Shown: in pieces, positions 44,779 to 53,522 of the stretch
How positions within the stretch are numbered: position 1 is the stretch's first letter
Layout of the letters: the number at the start of each line of letters is the position of its first letter
Assembly: GCA_036502005.1 (NCBI GenBank)
Contig: DASXZH010000039.1
Coordinates: 1 to 64,000, forward strand
Length of the DNA: 64,000 nucleotides
From: DASXZH01 sp036502005
GTDB taxonomy: Bacteria; Armatimonadota; Fimbriimonadia; Fimbriimonadales; Fimbriimonadaceae
Reading direction: 5' to 3'
Notes under the pieces: model-generated
Database searches by the model: none
Told to the model about the DNA's origin: nothing
What the model saw: the letters and a program-made list of their open reading frames with translations, nothing else
Program-made: the position numbers and the translations under genes

Positions 44779-45978
44779 TTAAACCTTCCTAAGTTCAAAC
44801 CGATGCGTCACAGGCTGCGCCTTCGCGATTTCTTCACGGAGGACGTCCTCTTCCATCTTCTCCAAGTTCTTCGAAGCCTCCAAAGCCGGCCCAACAAGCG
44901 CGAACTTAACATCGACCTGCCGCCAGCGCGTCATTTGAAGCATGCTGCGCTTTGCCGCCAAAACCAATACTTCCAAAGCCTGACGCCGCATTGGCGTCTT
45001 GTAGTCGGCCAAGTTAATGCCGCGAGCCAGCTTTTCAGAGGAAAAAAGCCCAACTCTGTCCTCATCAATTAGGAGTTCATACATGCCCGAAGGCAGATTC
45101 ATAACTTCAAGTTCCTGCCGATTCAACGTGTCTTGGAAATCATAGATTTCCAGCACAAAATCGGTCGCTGGATCGATGTCTGACGCGCAGAATGGAAGGG
45201 CTTCATCAAGTTGGCTCCATGTCAATCCGTCAAAGTCCGGAACAGAGGCCCCCATTGTGTCCACTACTTCCGCTGTCAAAGCATTTAACTTCACGCTAGA
45301 GACCAAATCAGTCGCATCCCACGATTTTAAAAGTTCGCCTGCCATGATCAAATGCCCGGAAGGTCCGGGGTGGATCCAGTCAGGCACGATTTGCCGGGCC
45401 AATGCCACATCACGTACCGCGCCGCGTTTCATGACTTCCACCATCGGCAAGTTAAAATCCACATAGTTCAGCTTATAGAACTCTGCTGCCTTCTCGACCA
45501 CCTTGCCGTATTCCAACAATGCGTCGTTATAGCCCTTTGGGGGAAAAGGTGCCTCGGGATACTGGCCGCACGGATCGCAGGTGTATTGGTCCCAAGGGGA
45601 GGTGCGCATAAGCGTGAACTTCGCGTTAGGCGCTGCGCGTAGCACGTTCTTCAGCATCCGCTCATATTCGGCGGCAAACTGGGCCTCGGTTTCCTGCAGG
45701 TAGGGCGTGTAGCCGCCATCGTTCATGCCGAGCATAACGGTCACCACCGTCGGATTCAACTGAGCGACGTCGCGAGTGGCGCGTTCCTCGATAAGCCCGC
45801 CCAAGTCTAGTGAGCCGCCACAGGTATCGCCGCCCCACCCACGATTGAAAAAGGTGACTTCAAGTTTTGGAAAGCGTGTGCGAACAAACGCTTCCACATA
45901 CAGCGTGTATAGCTGCTGCTCGGTTATGGAGTCGCCGAAAAATACAACGCGGTCGTTGGACTGGAGATGAAATGACAC
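44779..45978 (-). CDS. SGNH/GDSL-family hydrolase
   Basis: A 399-residue cytoplasmic protein with the GDSL block VVFFGDSITEQQ at residues 9-20 (nucleophile Ser), block II GGDT with Gly, block III VVTVMLGMNDGGY (Asn) and block V DWIHPGPSGHLIMA (Asp and His). This family hydrolyses esters on sugars or lipids, for example acetyl groups on glycans. The C-terminal 150 residues form a beta and helical extension with coiled-coil ends. Start GTG 45978 lacks a clear SD. Role likely deacylation; substrate not known. Confidence 0.85.
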   Translation of the reverse strand: MSFHLQSNDRVVFFGDSITEQQLYTLYVEAFVRTRFPKLEVTFFNRGWGGDTCGGSLDLGGLIEERATRDVAQLNPTVVTVMLGMNDGGYTPYLQETEAQFAAEYERMLKNVLRAAPNAKFTLMRTSPWDQYTCDPCGQYPEAPFPPKGYNDALLEYGKVVEKAAEFYKLNYVDFNLPMVEVMKRGAVRDVALARQIVPDWIHPGPSGHLIMAGELLKSWDATDLVSSVKLNALTAEVVDTMGASVPDFDGLTWSQLDEALPFCASDIDPATDFVLEIYDFQDTLNRQELEVMNLPSGMYELLIDEDRVGLFSSEKLARGINLADYKTPMRRQALEVLVLAAKRSMLQMTRWRQVDVKFALVGPALEASKNLEKMEEDVLREEIAKAQPVTHRFELRKV

Positions 45979-46128
45979 TACAAAGTTGTTACCACTTTTT
46001 TAGTGGAGAATGGAAAAAGAATCCGGATTAACAAAGACAACACGGCTGTTGCCCCAAAAATCAAATCTTCTTATGGGGAGGATGCCCGTAGTTTCGTTCC
46101 TAGAAGCCTGACATGATATTCTGTAAAC

Positions 46129-47939
46129 ATGGCGTTGGATAGGCTACGAAATCTAGCTAACTCGGAAAAGGCCCGGCGCTTGGCGGATGTTCTGATTGTG
46201 TGCATCTTGGTGCTCATGAACGCCTGGATCGCTTATCAGTTGTGGGGTGTGCTGAGCGATGATTTCGCGATCACCTTCCGGGTTTCATACAACTTCTCGA
46301 TTGGCCGCGGGCTGGTTTACAACCCCGGTTCGCACTATCAATCGACGTCTGCTCCAGGCTACGCCTTTCTGCTCGGGGTAATCGGCTGGATGTTCGGCAA
46401 AGGTTCCATAACGATTGCCGCGGACCTGCTTTCCGCTGTAGCCCTGTTCGCAATCGGCATCGGAACGTATGTGCTCGGCCGGAAAAGGCATTGGTTCCTG
46501 GGCGCAATTCTCGCCATCTCCGTCACAGCGATTCCACTTGTGTGGTGGGCGTACGACAACGAGTTCCTTCCTCAGCTTGCCCTTGTCGTTTGGGGATACG
46601 TGTTGATGGAGCGACGACCCACTGCGGCGGCGGTGCTGTTCGCCTTCGCTGTCGTGGTCCGGCCCGATGCCGCGCTCGCGCTCGCACCCGCACTGGGGCT
46701 GTACATCTGGCGTTATCGCAAATTTCCGGTTATGCCGGCAATTGCGTTTTTGTGCGTGATCCTGCCTTGCGCATTTCTAGTTTGGCGACAATACGGCCAC
46801 TTCTTGCCGGACACGATGGGTGCGAAAGCGGCTCGCCTGTTGGCCATCCAAAGACATGATAAGCGGGGGACGACATTCTTTGGCCACCAGGTGCTGCAAT
46901 GGATGGAGGGATATATTCCCTTGCCCGATCCGGAGTTGTGGCTGTATCTCGCGGTACTGGGTGCGGTTGTCCTTTTGATCCGACTGCGCATTACCTCTTT
47001 GGTGGCTCTGGCAAGCTGGATCGCTCTCTACTATGCCTTCTATGCCGGCTATTACAAAGTGTACGAGACTTGGTATTACGCCCCGGTCGGTCTCGGTTTA
47101 GCGATGATGGTGAGTTGCATTTTCTTTGAACTTTGCCGATGGGCAGCCACGCCGAAGAAATACGCAAGGATAGCGGCGAGCACGGCTCTGGCAATCGTTG
47201 CAGTTCTGATCGCCGACCAACTTTATGCCTACTTCCACTCCATGGTATCGACCGCTTTTATCCTCAATGCGTCAACGGGTCTATCGTTCCTAGTTCTGGG
47301 GATTTTGGCATTCGGCGTCCTCGCATTTTTTTGCTGGCTCTCCGTTAAATATCTTTTGCCTTGGACGGGCGGGGAAAAGGGCAAGTTTTCCGCGCCGGTT
47401 GCGTCCGCACCTGGGATAGTAGCCGCTTGTTTCGCGCTCGACCTCATGGCGGGATTTCTGGATGGGGACCTTCGAATGGCAGGCAGCAGGGCGACGTTAG
47501 TTCGGACAACGCTCTACACAGAAGCGGGGAAATGGCTTGACCTTCATGTGAGGCCGGGCGTAACGGTGGGGTATACGGAGATAGGATTTATCGGCTGGAA
47601 CGCGCCAAACGTGGTGATCATGGATCCCCTTGGCCTCGGTTCGCCGGCACCGCGAGAGTTTATTCAAAGGGCGATGAAATGGCCGGTCCGTACTCAACGA
47701 TGAAGCCCGACATCATAATCGGCCATCCACTGCTTACCCCCGCCGTGTTCAGCGCTTATACAGAACGGGCTTGGCCGAAGGACCATTTTGTGGACAGGTT
47801 CCCCTGGTGGTATCCGTGGTTCCGTAGCCACTACGCCCTTCTTCCTGGCGATTACTTGCGAAAACTGAATCTCGCCCATGGTGAGGCGATCGAGTTTTAT
47901 TATAGAAAGGACATTCCGATGAAGCAGTTGCTGCAATAA
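46129..47939 (+). pseudogene. Polytopic membrane protein, glycosyltransferase-like, frameshifted at 3' end
   Basis: The first frame (524 residues) has about ten membrane helices, a short acidic N-terminal loop DDFAITFRVSYNFSIGRGLVYN, then FLLGVIGWMF and VVWGYVLMERRPTAAAVLFA, which looks like an ArnT or dolichol-sugar-type glycosyltransferase GT-C protein. It ends with an early stop after REFIQRAMKWPVRTQR. The other frame continues (EMAGPYSTMKPDIIIGHPLL, to PMKQLLQ at 47939), and reading GGC-GAT-GAA instead of GCG-ATG-AAA joins them. The shift lies in the run AAAGGG near 47669-47674. The combined product would be about 603 residues. True mutation or sequence error cannot be told apart here. 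Confidence 0.75.
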
Positions 47940-47948
47940 CCCTTCGTA

Positions 47949-48395
47949 TCATGCAGGGGGATTGTTTGGGACAATGGTGGCAAGCAACTCGCCATCGGAA
48001 ACTTGTTTTCCCTTCTCAGCCGTCAGTTTATCGACCTTGCCTGCAAAGGGCGCCGTAAATGCCTGCTGTGTCTTCATCGCTTCCAGCACGAAAACCTTGT
48101 CTCCCGATTCTACGCTGGCACCCTGCTTTACAAACACTTCAACGATCAGGCCAGGCATCGGAGCGCGAAGTTCGCCTGAGCTTGAGGCTGCCGCCCCTGC
48201 TTTTCCAGCCCTAGACTTTTCGACCACGTAAACATGGCCCTTGTAAGAAACATGAAGGGCGTCGCCGATCTTTACGGCAACGGCTGAGTTGGCGCCATCC
48301 GGTGTTCGGACCATGAGACGATCCTTCCAAGGATAAACTTCGGTATCGGTAGAAGGCGAAAGTTCGACTTCTTCCCCGTTAACCAGCTTTTTCAT
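47949..48395 (-). CDS. Biotin carboxyl-carrier-type protein
   Basis: The 148-residue protein has an N-terminal beta-rich part and a C-terminal biotinyl domain with APMPGLIVEVFVKQGASVESG and the biotin-site motif EAMKTQQAFTAP near residue 105-115 (usual motif EAMKM; Thr replaces Met). It would carry CO2 as biotin adduct for an acyl-CoA or pyruvate carboxylase. ATG 48395 overlaps the amidotransferase stop by 4 nt. No carboxylase or carboxyltransferase is adjacent, so its partners lie elsewhere. Confidence 0.85.
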   Translation of the reverse strand: MKKLVNGEEVELSPSTDTEVYPWKDRLMVRTPDGANSAVAVKIGDALHVSYKGHVYVVEKSRAGKAGAAASSSGELRAPMPGLIVEVFVKQGASVESGDKVFVLEAMKTQQAFTAPFAGKVDKLTAEKGKQVSDGELLATIVPNNPPA

Positions 48396-49120
48396 TTTCC
48401 AGCCGTGGTTAACGTTTTGACGGCCTTATAACGGGCTGCCGCAGCCACGAACTCCGCAAAAAGCTTCTTGTTGCCTTCGTGGTCTAAGGACCGTTCGGGA
48501 TGCCATTGCACGCCGATCATCCAGGGCCGATCTTCTGCTTCGACAGCCTCAATGGTGTTGTCTTCGGAAACGGCAACTACTCGCAGACCGCTAGCCACTT
48601 TCCCGATTGCCTGGTGATGCCAACTCTCGCCTTTTACCGCCGATTGTCCAAGAGTATCGAGCAGTTTTGAGCCCGGCTCAAGCTCATATTCCTGCAGCAT
48701 TCCACCAGTGTGCTTATCCTTGGCTGGATCATCGGGGATGTGCTGATTAATGGTGCCGCCCTCCATCACGTTCATAAACTGGCAGCCGTAGCAAATGCCA
48801 AAAACCGGGAGGTCATTATCGATGGCATTAAAAAGAGCCTTCTCGCCATTAAACCGCTCGGAAGCAACGTTACTGGCTTTGGGGTGGTTTTCTTCGCCCC
48901 AGTTGCTTGCGTCGATATCGTCGCCACCGGGGATCAGCAGGCCGTCGATTAACTCCGCGATTTCGGCAGGATCGGCTTGGGGCGGGATGATGAGCGGAAT
49001 CCCTCCGGCATCGGCTATCGACTGGGCATAGTTCCAGTTGAGGGCTAAACTGCCCCCACCGGTTCGCGTCATGTCATTGCTCGGCAGGTAGTTTGCCGTG
49101 ATTCCGATGAGAGGCTTCAT
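48392..49120 (-). CDS. Class I glutamine-amidotransferase-like hydrolase (PuuD-type)
   Basis: In this 242-residue protein PLIGITANYL and LIIPPQ open the fold, GLLIPGGDDIDASNWGE follows, and the catalytic cysteine is in PVFGICYGCQFMNV (residues about 108-120). The His-Glu pair is in MIGVQWHPERSLDH. This layout is the gamma-glutamyl-GABA hydrolase (PuuD) class, which cleaves gamma-glutamyl amides of putrescine-pathway products. It is coupled by 4-nt overlaps on both sides to E2-like and biotin-carrier genes, which is unusual for PuuD. Substrate is not certain. Confidence 0.85.
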   Translation of the reverse strand: MKPLIGITANYLPSNDMTRTGGGSLALNWNYAQSIADAGGIPLIIPPQADPAEIAELIDGLLIPGGDDIDASNWGEENHPKASNVASERFNGEKALFNAIDNDLPVFGICYGCQFMNVMEGGTINQHIPDDPAKDKHTGGMLQEYELEPGSKLLDTLGQSAVKGESWHHQAIGKVASGLRVVAVSEDNTIEAVEAEDRPWMIGVQWHPERSLDHEGNKKLFAEFVAAAARYKAVKTLTTAGK

Positions 49121-50301
49121 AGGGTGATTAGGCTGGAAATGGTCTCCACGTTCTGCTTGATGGCATTCATAATGTTGGCAGCCCCGACCCCGTTGATGAT
49201 TCGGTGGTCGAAGGTGAGGACCAAGTTCACATAGCGCTTGATTTTCGGCTCCGCCGATTCCGCGCAGAGGCCGTTGTAAGTTTCGCCAAGGAAGATCGTT
49301 CCCACCGATGGCGGAACGACGACGGGCACCGCATCTCGCAGGCCGTAGGCTTGCATGTTGGTAAGACTGATTGTTACCGCCTCGTTCGCTTGATCTTTGC
49401 CGCCACGGGCCTCATCAATTCTGGCTCGCAAGCTATCGGCAAACTCGCGCCATGTGAGCGCATCGGCGTTCTCGACCACGGCCAAGACCAACTCATCGCC
49501 CGGGAGGGCGACAGCGACCCCAAGCGAAGCATGGTCATAGGTCCTTAGCGTTTCCTCGCCCTTTAGGGTGGACCTGAAATGCGGGAATTTTATTAGCGCT
49601 TGAGCAACCGCAAAGGCGAACATGGTGAAGGCCGAAGGCTGGAAATCGCCGCCTTTGGATTTCACCTGCAGGCGCAGTCTTTCGATTGGCTCCCAGTTCG
49701 TAACGACCGTGATCGTTCCTGGCACGACTAGCTGCGAACCACGTACTAAACGGGAAGCAAGCAAGCGCTGTTTTGGGTTGACGGGCTCTTCTTTGTAGGC
49801 GCCCCCAATCCCCGTTGACGATGCGGCCACCTTTCCCCCGCTTAAATAAGCGTCAATATCGGCAGGCATAAGCTTGCCGTTGGGGGCTGGGATCTTGGCT
49901 AAATCGGCATCGGAAATGCCTTTCTCTTTCGCGTAGGCTCTCGTTCTCGGGGGGATATTAGCATTGCGCGTCCCGCCTGATTCTGCTTGTGATTGAGCTG
50001 CTTCTTTAGCGGGCGCGGCTTCGGCTGCGCCGCCGTGGACTTCCATTTCTTTTACGCCATCCAGAACTTCCATTCGGGCGACTTCGCCGCCGATTGGAAG
50101 CACTGTGTCTACCTTGGCCAGCCACTCGGTGAGCGTGCCTTCGTAGGGCGATTCGACATCCATAACCGCCTTATCGGTCTCCATTTGGTAAATCGGCTCA
50201 TCCCGTTTAACCTTGTCTCCGGGGTTCTTAAGAACGGCAACGAGTCGGGCCTCCTGCAGGCCTTCTCCAATCTGGGGAATACGAACGGCAACTATTGGCA
50301 T
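49117..50301 (-). CDS. E2-like 2-oxoacid dehydrogenase acyltransferase
   Basis: From ATG 50301 the protein has 394 residues: lipoyl domain with METDKAVMDVESP (K near residue 42), an E1/E3-binding-like domain NIPPRTRAYAKEKGISDADL, and an acyltransferase domain with GVAVALPGDELVLAVVENAD, GTIFLGET and the motif FDHRIINGVGAANIM. The active-site HxxxDG reads HRIING, so the usual Asp is Asn. This is a second E2 within 5 kb of the first. The alternative TTG start at 50310 has poor SD spacing. It leads an overlapping three-gene operon. Activity on acyl-CoA is likely but the substitution is a caution. Confidence 0.85.
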   Translation of the reverse strand: MPIVAVRIPQIGEGLQEARLVAVLKNPGDKVKRDEPIYQMETDKAVMDVESPYEGTLTEWLAKVDTVLPIGGEVARMEVLDGVKEMEVHGGAAEAAPAKEAAQSQAESGGTRNANIPPRTRAYAKEKGISDADLAKIPAPNGKLMPADIDAYLSGGKVAASSTGIGGAYKEEPVNPKQRLLASRLVRGSQLVVPGTITVVTNWEPIERLRLQVKSKGGDFQPSAFTMFAFAVAQALIKFPHFRSTLKGEETLRTYDHASLGVAVALPGDELVLAVVENADALTWREFADSLRARIDEARGGKDQANEAVTISLTNMQAYGLRDAVPVVVPPSVGTIFLGETYNGLCAESAEPKIKRYVNLVLTFDHRIINGVGAANIMNAIKQNVETISSLITL

Positions 50302-50348
50302 CTTTGACAAATCCTACGCTGGATTATGACATTCAGGACGCAAACCCA

Positions 50349-50373
50349 GAAGATTCCCACGAGGGGAATCTTC
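50349..50373 (-). terminator. Hairpin after the Thr/Gly-rich lipoprotein gene
   Basis: GAAGATTCCC (50349-50358) and GGGAATCTTC (50364-50373) make a 10-bp perfect stem with a 5-nt loop. It lies between the divergently placed E2-like start and the stop at 50426. There is no T-run, so termination is uncertain. Confidence 0.5.
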
Positions 50374-50425
50374 AAGTTAATCGGAAAGGAGAACCTCGGC
50401 TGCACACCGGGCTCTCCGTTGCCGT

Positions 50426-51730
50426 TTATTTCAGCCTTAGCGGCCGCTTGCTGAGCGTGGCTGAAGGCGCTGCAAAGACATTGTTACCGTAGTCGTCCTG
50501 CACCTCGATATCTCCATTGTCAAATATGAAGAACGCTTCGATTGGTTGGTAGCCTGGGTCGCCGATATTGTAGAACTTTATCGGAGGGCCGGTTACGGTT
50601 GACCAGACGGCGGTTTGGTTGTCGTTGCCACCGCCATTGTTAAAGTCGCCGCACATTTCTCCTTTCGAGTTTATGTCGAGAATAGAACAGGCGGTCGACG
50701 CAGAAGCCGGCTTTGAATAGGATGGGCCCTGGTTATAAAAGAACTGGAAGCTGCTGTTGTAACCGAAGAGTGTCCCGTCTTTTCCGATATAAGCGCCGAC
50801 AGCAGATTTGCCGGTTGGGTCCAGGACGGCAGTTCCTGCACCTGTATATGGAGGCTTAAAAAGCTGCGGTGGTGATCCTGGATAGCTCACTACGAGAAGG
50901 CCGGCATCGCTCATGGTGAGGCTGACTTCGGAACCCTCTACAGGTATAGATTCCAGCGTAATCGGCTTGGCGCTGGCGCTCGTATAAACGAGGACCGACC
51001 AAGTGAAGGTAGACGAGAAGTCCATGCATGCGGCAGCACCCGTGTTAGATAGCACTATCGGAGAACTTATCTCGGATCCTGCCGGTGCCGCAAGTTGAAC
51101 CGGCGTGGACGGTGTTGTCCAATAGAAGCCCGTGTTCACTCCGGTGCCCCCGCCGCTGGAAGGGTAAACGGTCAAAATGCCTAACATTTGACCGTTATCG
51201 TTAATGGCACCCGGGCTTCCGTAGGCATTCGCAGGGTTAGATATAGCCTGCAATGCGGAGTTGGGAGAAGTAAGTGAGGGCGAGTAGTACGACTTTGCTG
51301 CAGTGTAGGCAACGAATTGGCCACCATGAGAAAAAAGGGATGGGGTTCCCAAGGTTTCGGTCACGATCGACTTCGTGTAGGTGTATGTGACCGTTCCCGA
51401 CGTGCCTGTAGTGCTTGTCGTTCCCGTAGTGCTTGTGGTCCCAGTTGTGCCGGCTGTTCCAGTGCCCGTGGTTTTGCTCGTCGTTCCTGTGGTTCCTGCC
51501 GTGGCTGTGGTGCCGGTGGTGCCGGCAGTTCCCGTGGTACCGGCAGTTGCTGTTGTGCCGGAAGTGGTCGCGCCTGTCGTATTAGTGCCGCTTGTTGCGG
51601 CTCCAGTGGTGTTGGTCGCCAATTGGCCGCCAGTGCCGCCACCGTTGCCTCCGCATCCGGAAGTGATGATCAAAGCGGCTGCGAGAGCAGTTGCCAGGTA
51701 GTAAACAGAGTTTCGTAGTTTGCCTTTCAT
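50426..51730 (-). CDS. Thr/Gly-rich lipoprotein with HAF-like repeats
   Basis: The 434-residue protein has a signal with lipobox (ALAAALIITSGC) and a 70-residue low-complexity stretch of Thr, Gly, Ala and Ser (GTNTTGATTSG, AGTTGTAGTTGTTATAGTTG and similar), encoded by short tandem DNA repeats around 51385-51600. After that, residues about 120-430 look like a HAF-type propeller (GGQFVAYTAAKSYY, AINDNGQMLGILT, ILDINSKGEMCGDFNNGG, FIFDNGDIEVQDDYG). The linker probably lifts the propeller off the membrane. Function unknown. Confidence 0.78.
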   Translation of the reverse strand: MKGKLRNSVYYLATALAAALIITSGCGGNGGGTGGQLATNTTGAATSGTNTTGATTSGTTATAGTTGTAGTTGTTATAGTTGTTSKTTGTGTAGTTGTTSTTGTTSTTGTSGTVTYTYTKSIVTETLGTPSLFSHGGQFVAYTAAKSYYSPSLTSPNSALQAISNPANAYGSPGAINDNGQMLGILTVYPSSGGGTGVNTGFYWTTPSTPVQLAAPAGSEISSPIVLSNTGAAACMDFSSTFTWSVLVYTSASAKPITLESIPVEGSEVSLTMSDAGLLVVSYPGSPPQLFKPPYTGAGTAVLDPTGKSAVGAYIGKDGTLFGYNSSFQFFYNQGPSYSKPASASTACSILDINSKGEMCGDFNNGGGNDNQTAVWSTVTGPPIKFYNIGDPGYQPIEAFFIFDNGDIEVQDDYGNNVFAAPSATLSKRPLRLK

Positions 51731-51842
51731 AGGTAATCCTCAAACGCAGCCTCGAACAGGCGCGAGATATTGAAATACTATCAACCTATCGTGAACTATC
51801 GTGAAAAGTGCAAAATGCAGGTGACGATGTTTACAACTGGCC

Positions 51843-51870
51843 CCTCCTTTGATCCCTCCTACAAAGGAGG
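51843..51870. repeat. Hairpin overlapping the tsaE start region
   Basis: CCTCCTTTG (51843-51851) pairs perfectly with CAAAGGAGG (51862-51870). AAAGGAGGG is the only SD-like sequence before the TsaE coding region, and it is buried in the stem together with the TTG at 51849. It may reduce translation or belong to the C/T-rich repeat family. Confidence 0.55.
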
Positions 51871-52310
51871 GAAATGGTTCCCCCAATATAGCGACTCTGC
51901 CCATTAAAGTCAGATCCGAGCAGGAGATGCGCGAACTGGGAGCGAAGCTGCCCCTAAAGCCGGGCGACACGGTCTACCTTTACGGAGATCTAGGCGCAGG
52001 AAAAACGACCCTCGTGCGAGGTTTTGTGGAGGCTCATGGCGAGGAAAAAATCGTCAGGTCGCCCACCTTTAACCTTATCCAGATGTTCGATACCGATCCG
52101 CCTGTTCTCCATGCCGACCTCTACCGTGTTCAATCGTACCGAGGTCTTGGAATAGAGGACTACTTGGAGACCCAAGTCTGCTTTATCGAGTGGCCCGACC
52201 GGGCGGAAGGGCTTTTGGGCGAAGGCGAGGCATGGATTATCAAAATCGATTTTTCATCGGATGGGCGCGTGGTGAGTGTCGATAGACCTCACAAGAACGA
52301 GGGCGACTAG
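51849..52310 (+). CDS. tsaE: tRNA threonylcarbamoyladenosine synthesis ATPase TsaE
   Basis: TsaE is the ATPase of the TsaBDE complex that makes t6A37 in tRNAs reading ANN codons. The 153-residue frame has the family core: KLPLKPGDTVYLYGDLGAGK, the P-loop GDLGAGKTTLV, SPTFNLIQMF, HADLYRV and FIEWPDRAEGLL. Family length (about 150) fits. The start is uncertain: TTG 51849 is the upstream limit, yet the conserved part begins around residue 20, and a near-start such as CTG 51897 or ATG 51927 is possible. The hairpin covering the SD is described separately. Confidence 0.88.
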   Translation: MIPPTKEGNGSPNIATLPIKVRSEQEMRELGAKLPLKPGDTVYLYGDLGAGKTTLVRGFVEAHGEEKIVRSPTFNLIQMFDTDPPVLHADLYRVQSYRGLGIEDYLETQVCFIEWPDRAEGLLGEGEAWIIKIDFSSDGRVVSVDRPHKNEGD

Positions 52311-52443
52311 TAGTTCGAAATATTGGACCTCTAAGAGAGCAACAGGTACTTGATTAGTTTTCTCAAACAACTCAAAGAGTTCCGGCATATAACATGATGA
52401 AGTTGATGATTTCGATACTTGAATTTTGACTGAGCAAGAACAG

Positions 52444-53487
52444 ATGTCTAAGCCAACACACTTAACGGAAAGCAAAGACTGGACAGTTTCGGGCGGATTT
52501 GTTTTACAGTCCTGTGCCTTTTTGGCTTGCGCACTTTTGATTTTGCAGAACACCAACATCTTTCCAGATTTGGACTGCGGCATCGAGTGCACTATTGGGC
52601 GCAACTCACTTTCTTACTTTTCACTTCTTTGCGCAGTTTCTTTGTTCAGTGCGGCCCGCCTCGTAGTGATCGCCCGCGCTTCTTTAAAAAAGTCTCTTAA
52701 CTGGGCCGTGGGCCAAGCGATAGTGGCCGTAGCACTTTTACTATTCTTTTGCCTGACGCATGTCCTATCGCCCCTTTCATGTCTAGCGGAAATCTTGCTT
52801 TTGGGCGCCTCCATGGTTACATTGCTGAAGTTCCCGTCTCGACTGGGGCTTGTACTTTTAGCCTGCATAGGAAGCATGTTCATCGCCGCATTCACCTACC
52901 AGCCGAAGGCGGTGGACCCGGCAAAGTTTTCCACACGAAGTTACGAGCCGACATTAAAGGGCAGCCCAGCCGCTTTTGTCGTCTTCTCTGACCCTTTGTG
53001 TGACGCTTGCCGGGATGCCGAGCGCCAGCTTGAACTAGCACCGAAAATCAAGTTACCGATCCTTTATAGATGGAAGATCGTTCCAGCACATGGCGCGGCG
53101 GCGATCAAGATAGCTGCTTTGATCGAGAGCGTCTTATCTCGTAACAGCAACATCGGCGCGAAGCTCCGCAAGTTCATTTTTAGCACAGAGACCCTACCTA
53201 CGGAGAGCAGCCTAGTCAAAGAAGGCGCCGTCCTGGGGCTCGACCCCTCTGACGTTAAGAAATGGCTAGCTTCGCCAGAGCCGGCATCGCTAGAAGTTAT
53301 AGAAAGCGACTCGACGTTGGCAGATCAAGCAGGAGTCACCGCCCTGCCGAGCCTGTATGTTTACAATACTGCCTTTGCGAACGCCGAGTCACCTTCGATC
53401 TCGCCCGTCGCAAGCATTTCTGGCCTGACAAGCTTGGGCTTGATGGACCACGATGACTACAGCCCTCTAAAAGATTTGATTCACTGA
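52444..53487 (+). CDS. Membrane thioredoxin-like protein with degenerate VKOR-like N-terminus
   Basis: About 347 residues from ATG 52444. The first 150 have four or five hydrophobic helices, with a Cys pair near DLDCGIEC and a later SPLSC, reminiscent of VKOR-family quinone-linked oxidoreductases but lacking a clear CXXC in helix 4. The C-terminal half reads as a thioredoxin-fold: AAFVVFSDPLCDACRDAERQ with active-site CDAC, then the helical insert and GVTALPSLYVYN with the cis-Pro. It may make or shuffle disulfides in exported proteins, for instance the prepilin encoded 35 nt later. The VKOR comparison is tentative. Confidence 0.65.
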   Translation: MSKPTHLTESKDWTVSGGFVLQSCAFLACALLILQNTNIFPDLDCGIECTIGRNSLSYFSLLCAVSLFSAARLVVIARASLKKSLNWAVGQAIVAVALLLFFCLTHVLSPLSCLAEILLLGASMVTLLKFPSRLGLVLLACIGSMFIAAFTYQPKAVDPAKFSTRSYEPTLKGSPAAFVVFSDPLCDACRDAERQLELAPKIKLPILYRWKIVPAHGAAAIKIAALIESVLSRNSNIGAKLRKFIFSTETLPTESSLVKEGAVLGLDPSDVKKWLASPEPASLEVIESDSTLADQAGVTALPSLYVYNTAFANAESPSISPVASISGLTSLGLMDHDDYSPLKDLIH

Positions 53488-53522
53488 TTCAGGGAAGTTG
53501 AATGAGCGGGAATTTAGGAACT

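Noticed and set aside
51317..51718. Two plus-strand frames rich in Cys/Ser/Arg or Val/Pro
   Set aside because: They are translations of the opposite strand of the Thr/Gly low-complexity repeats.
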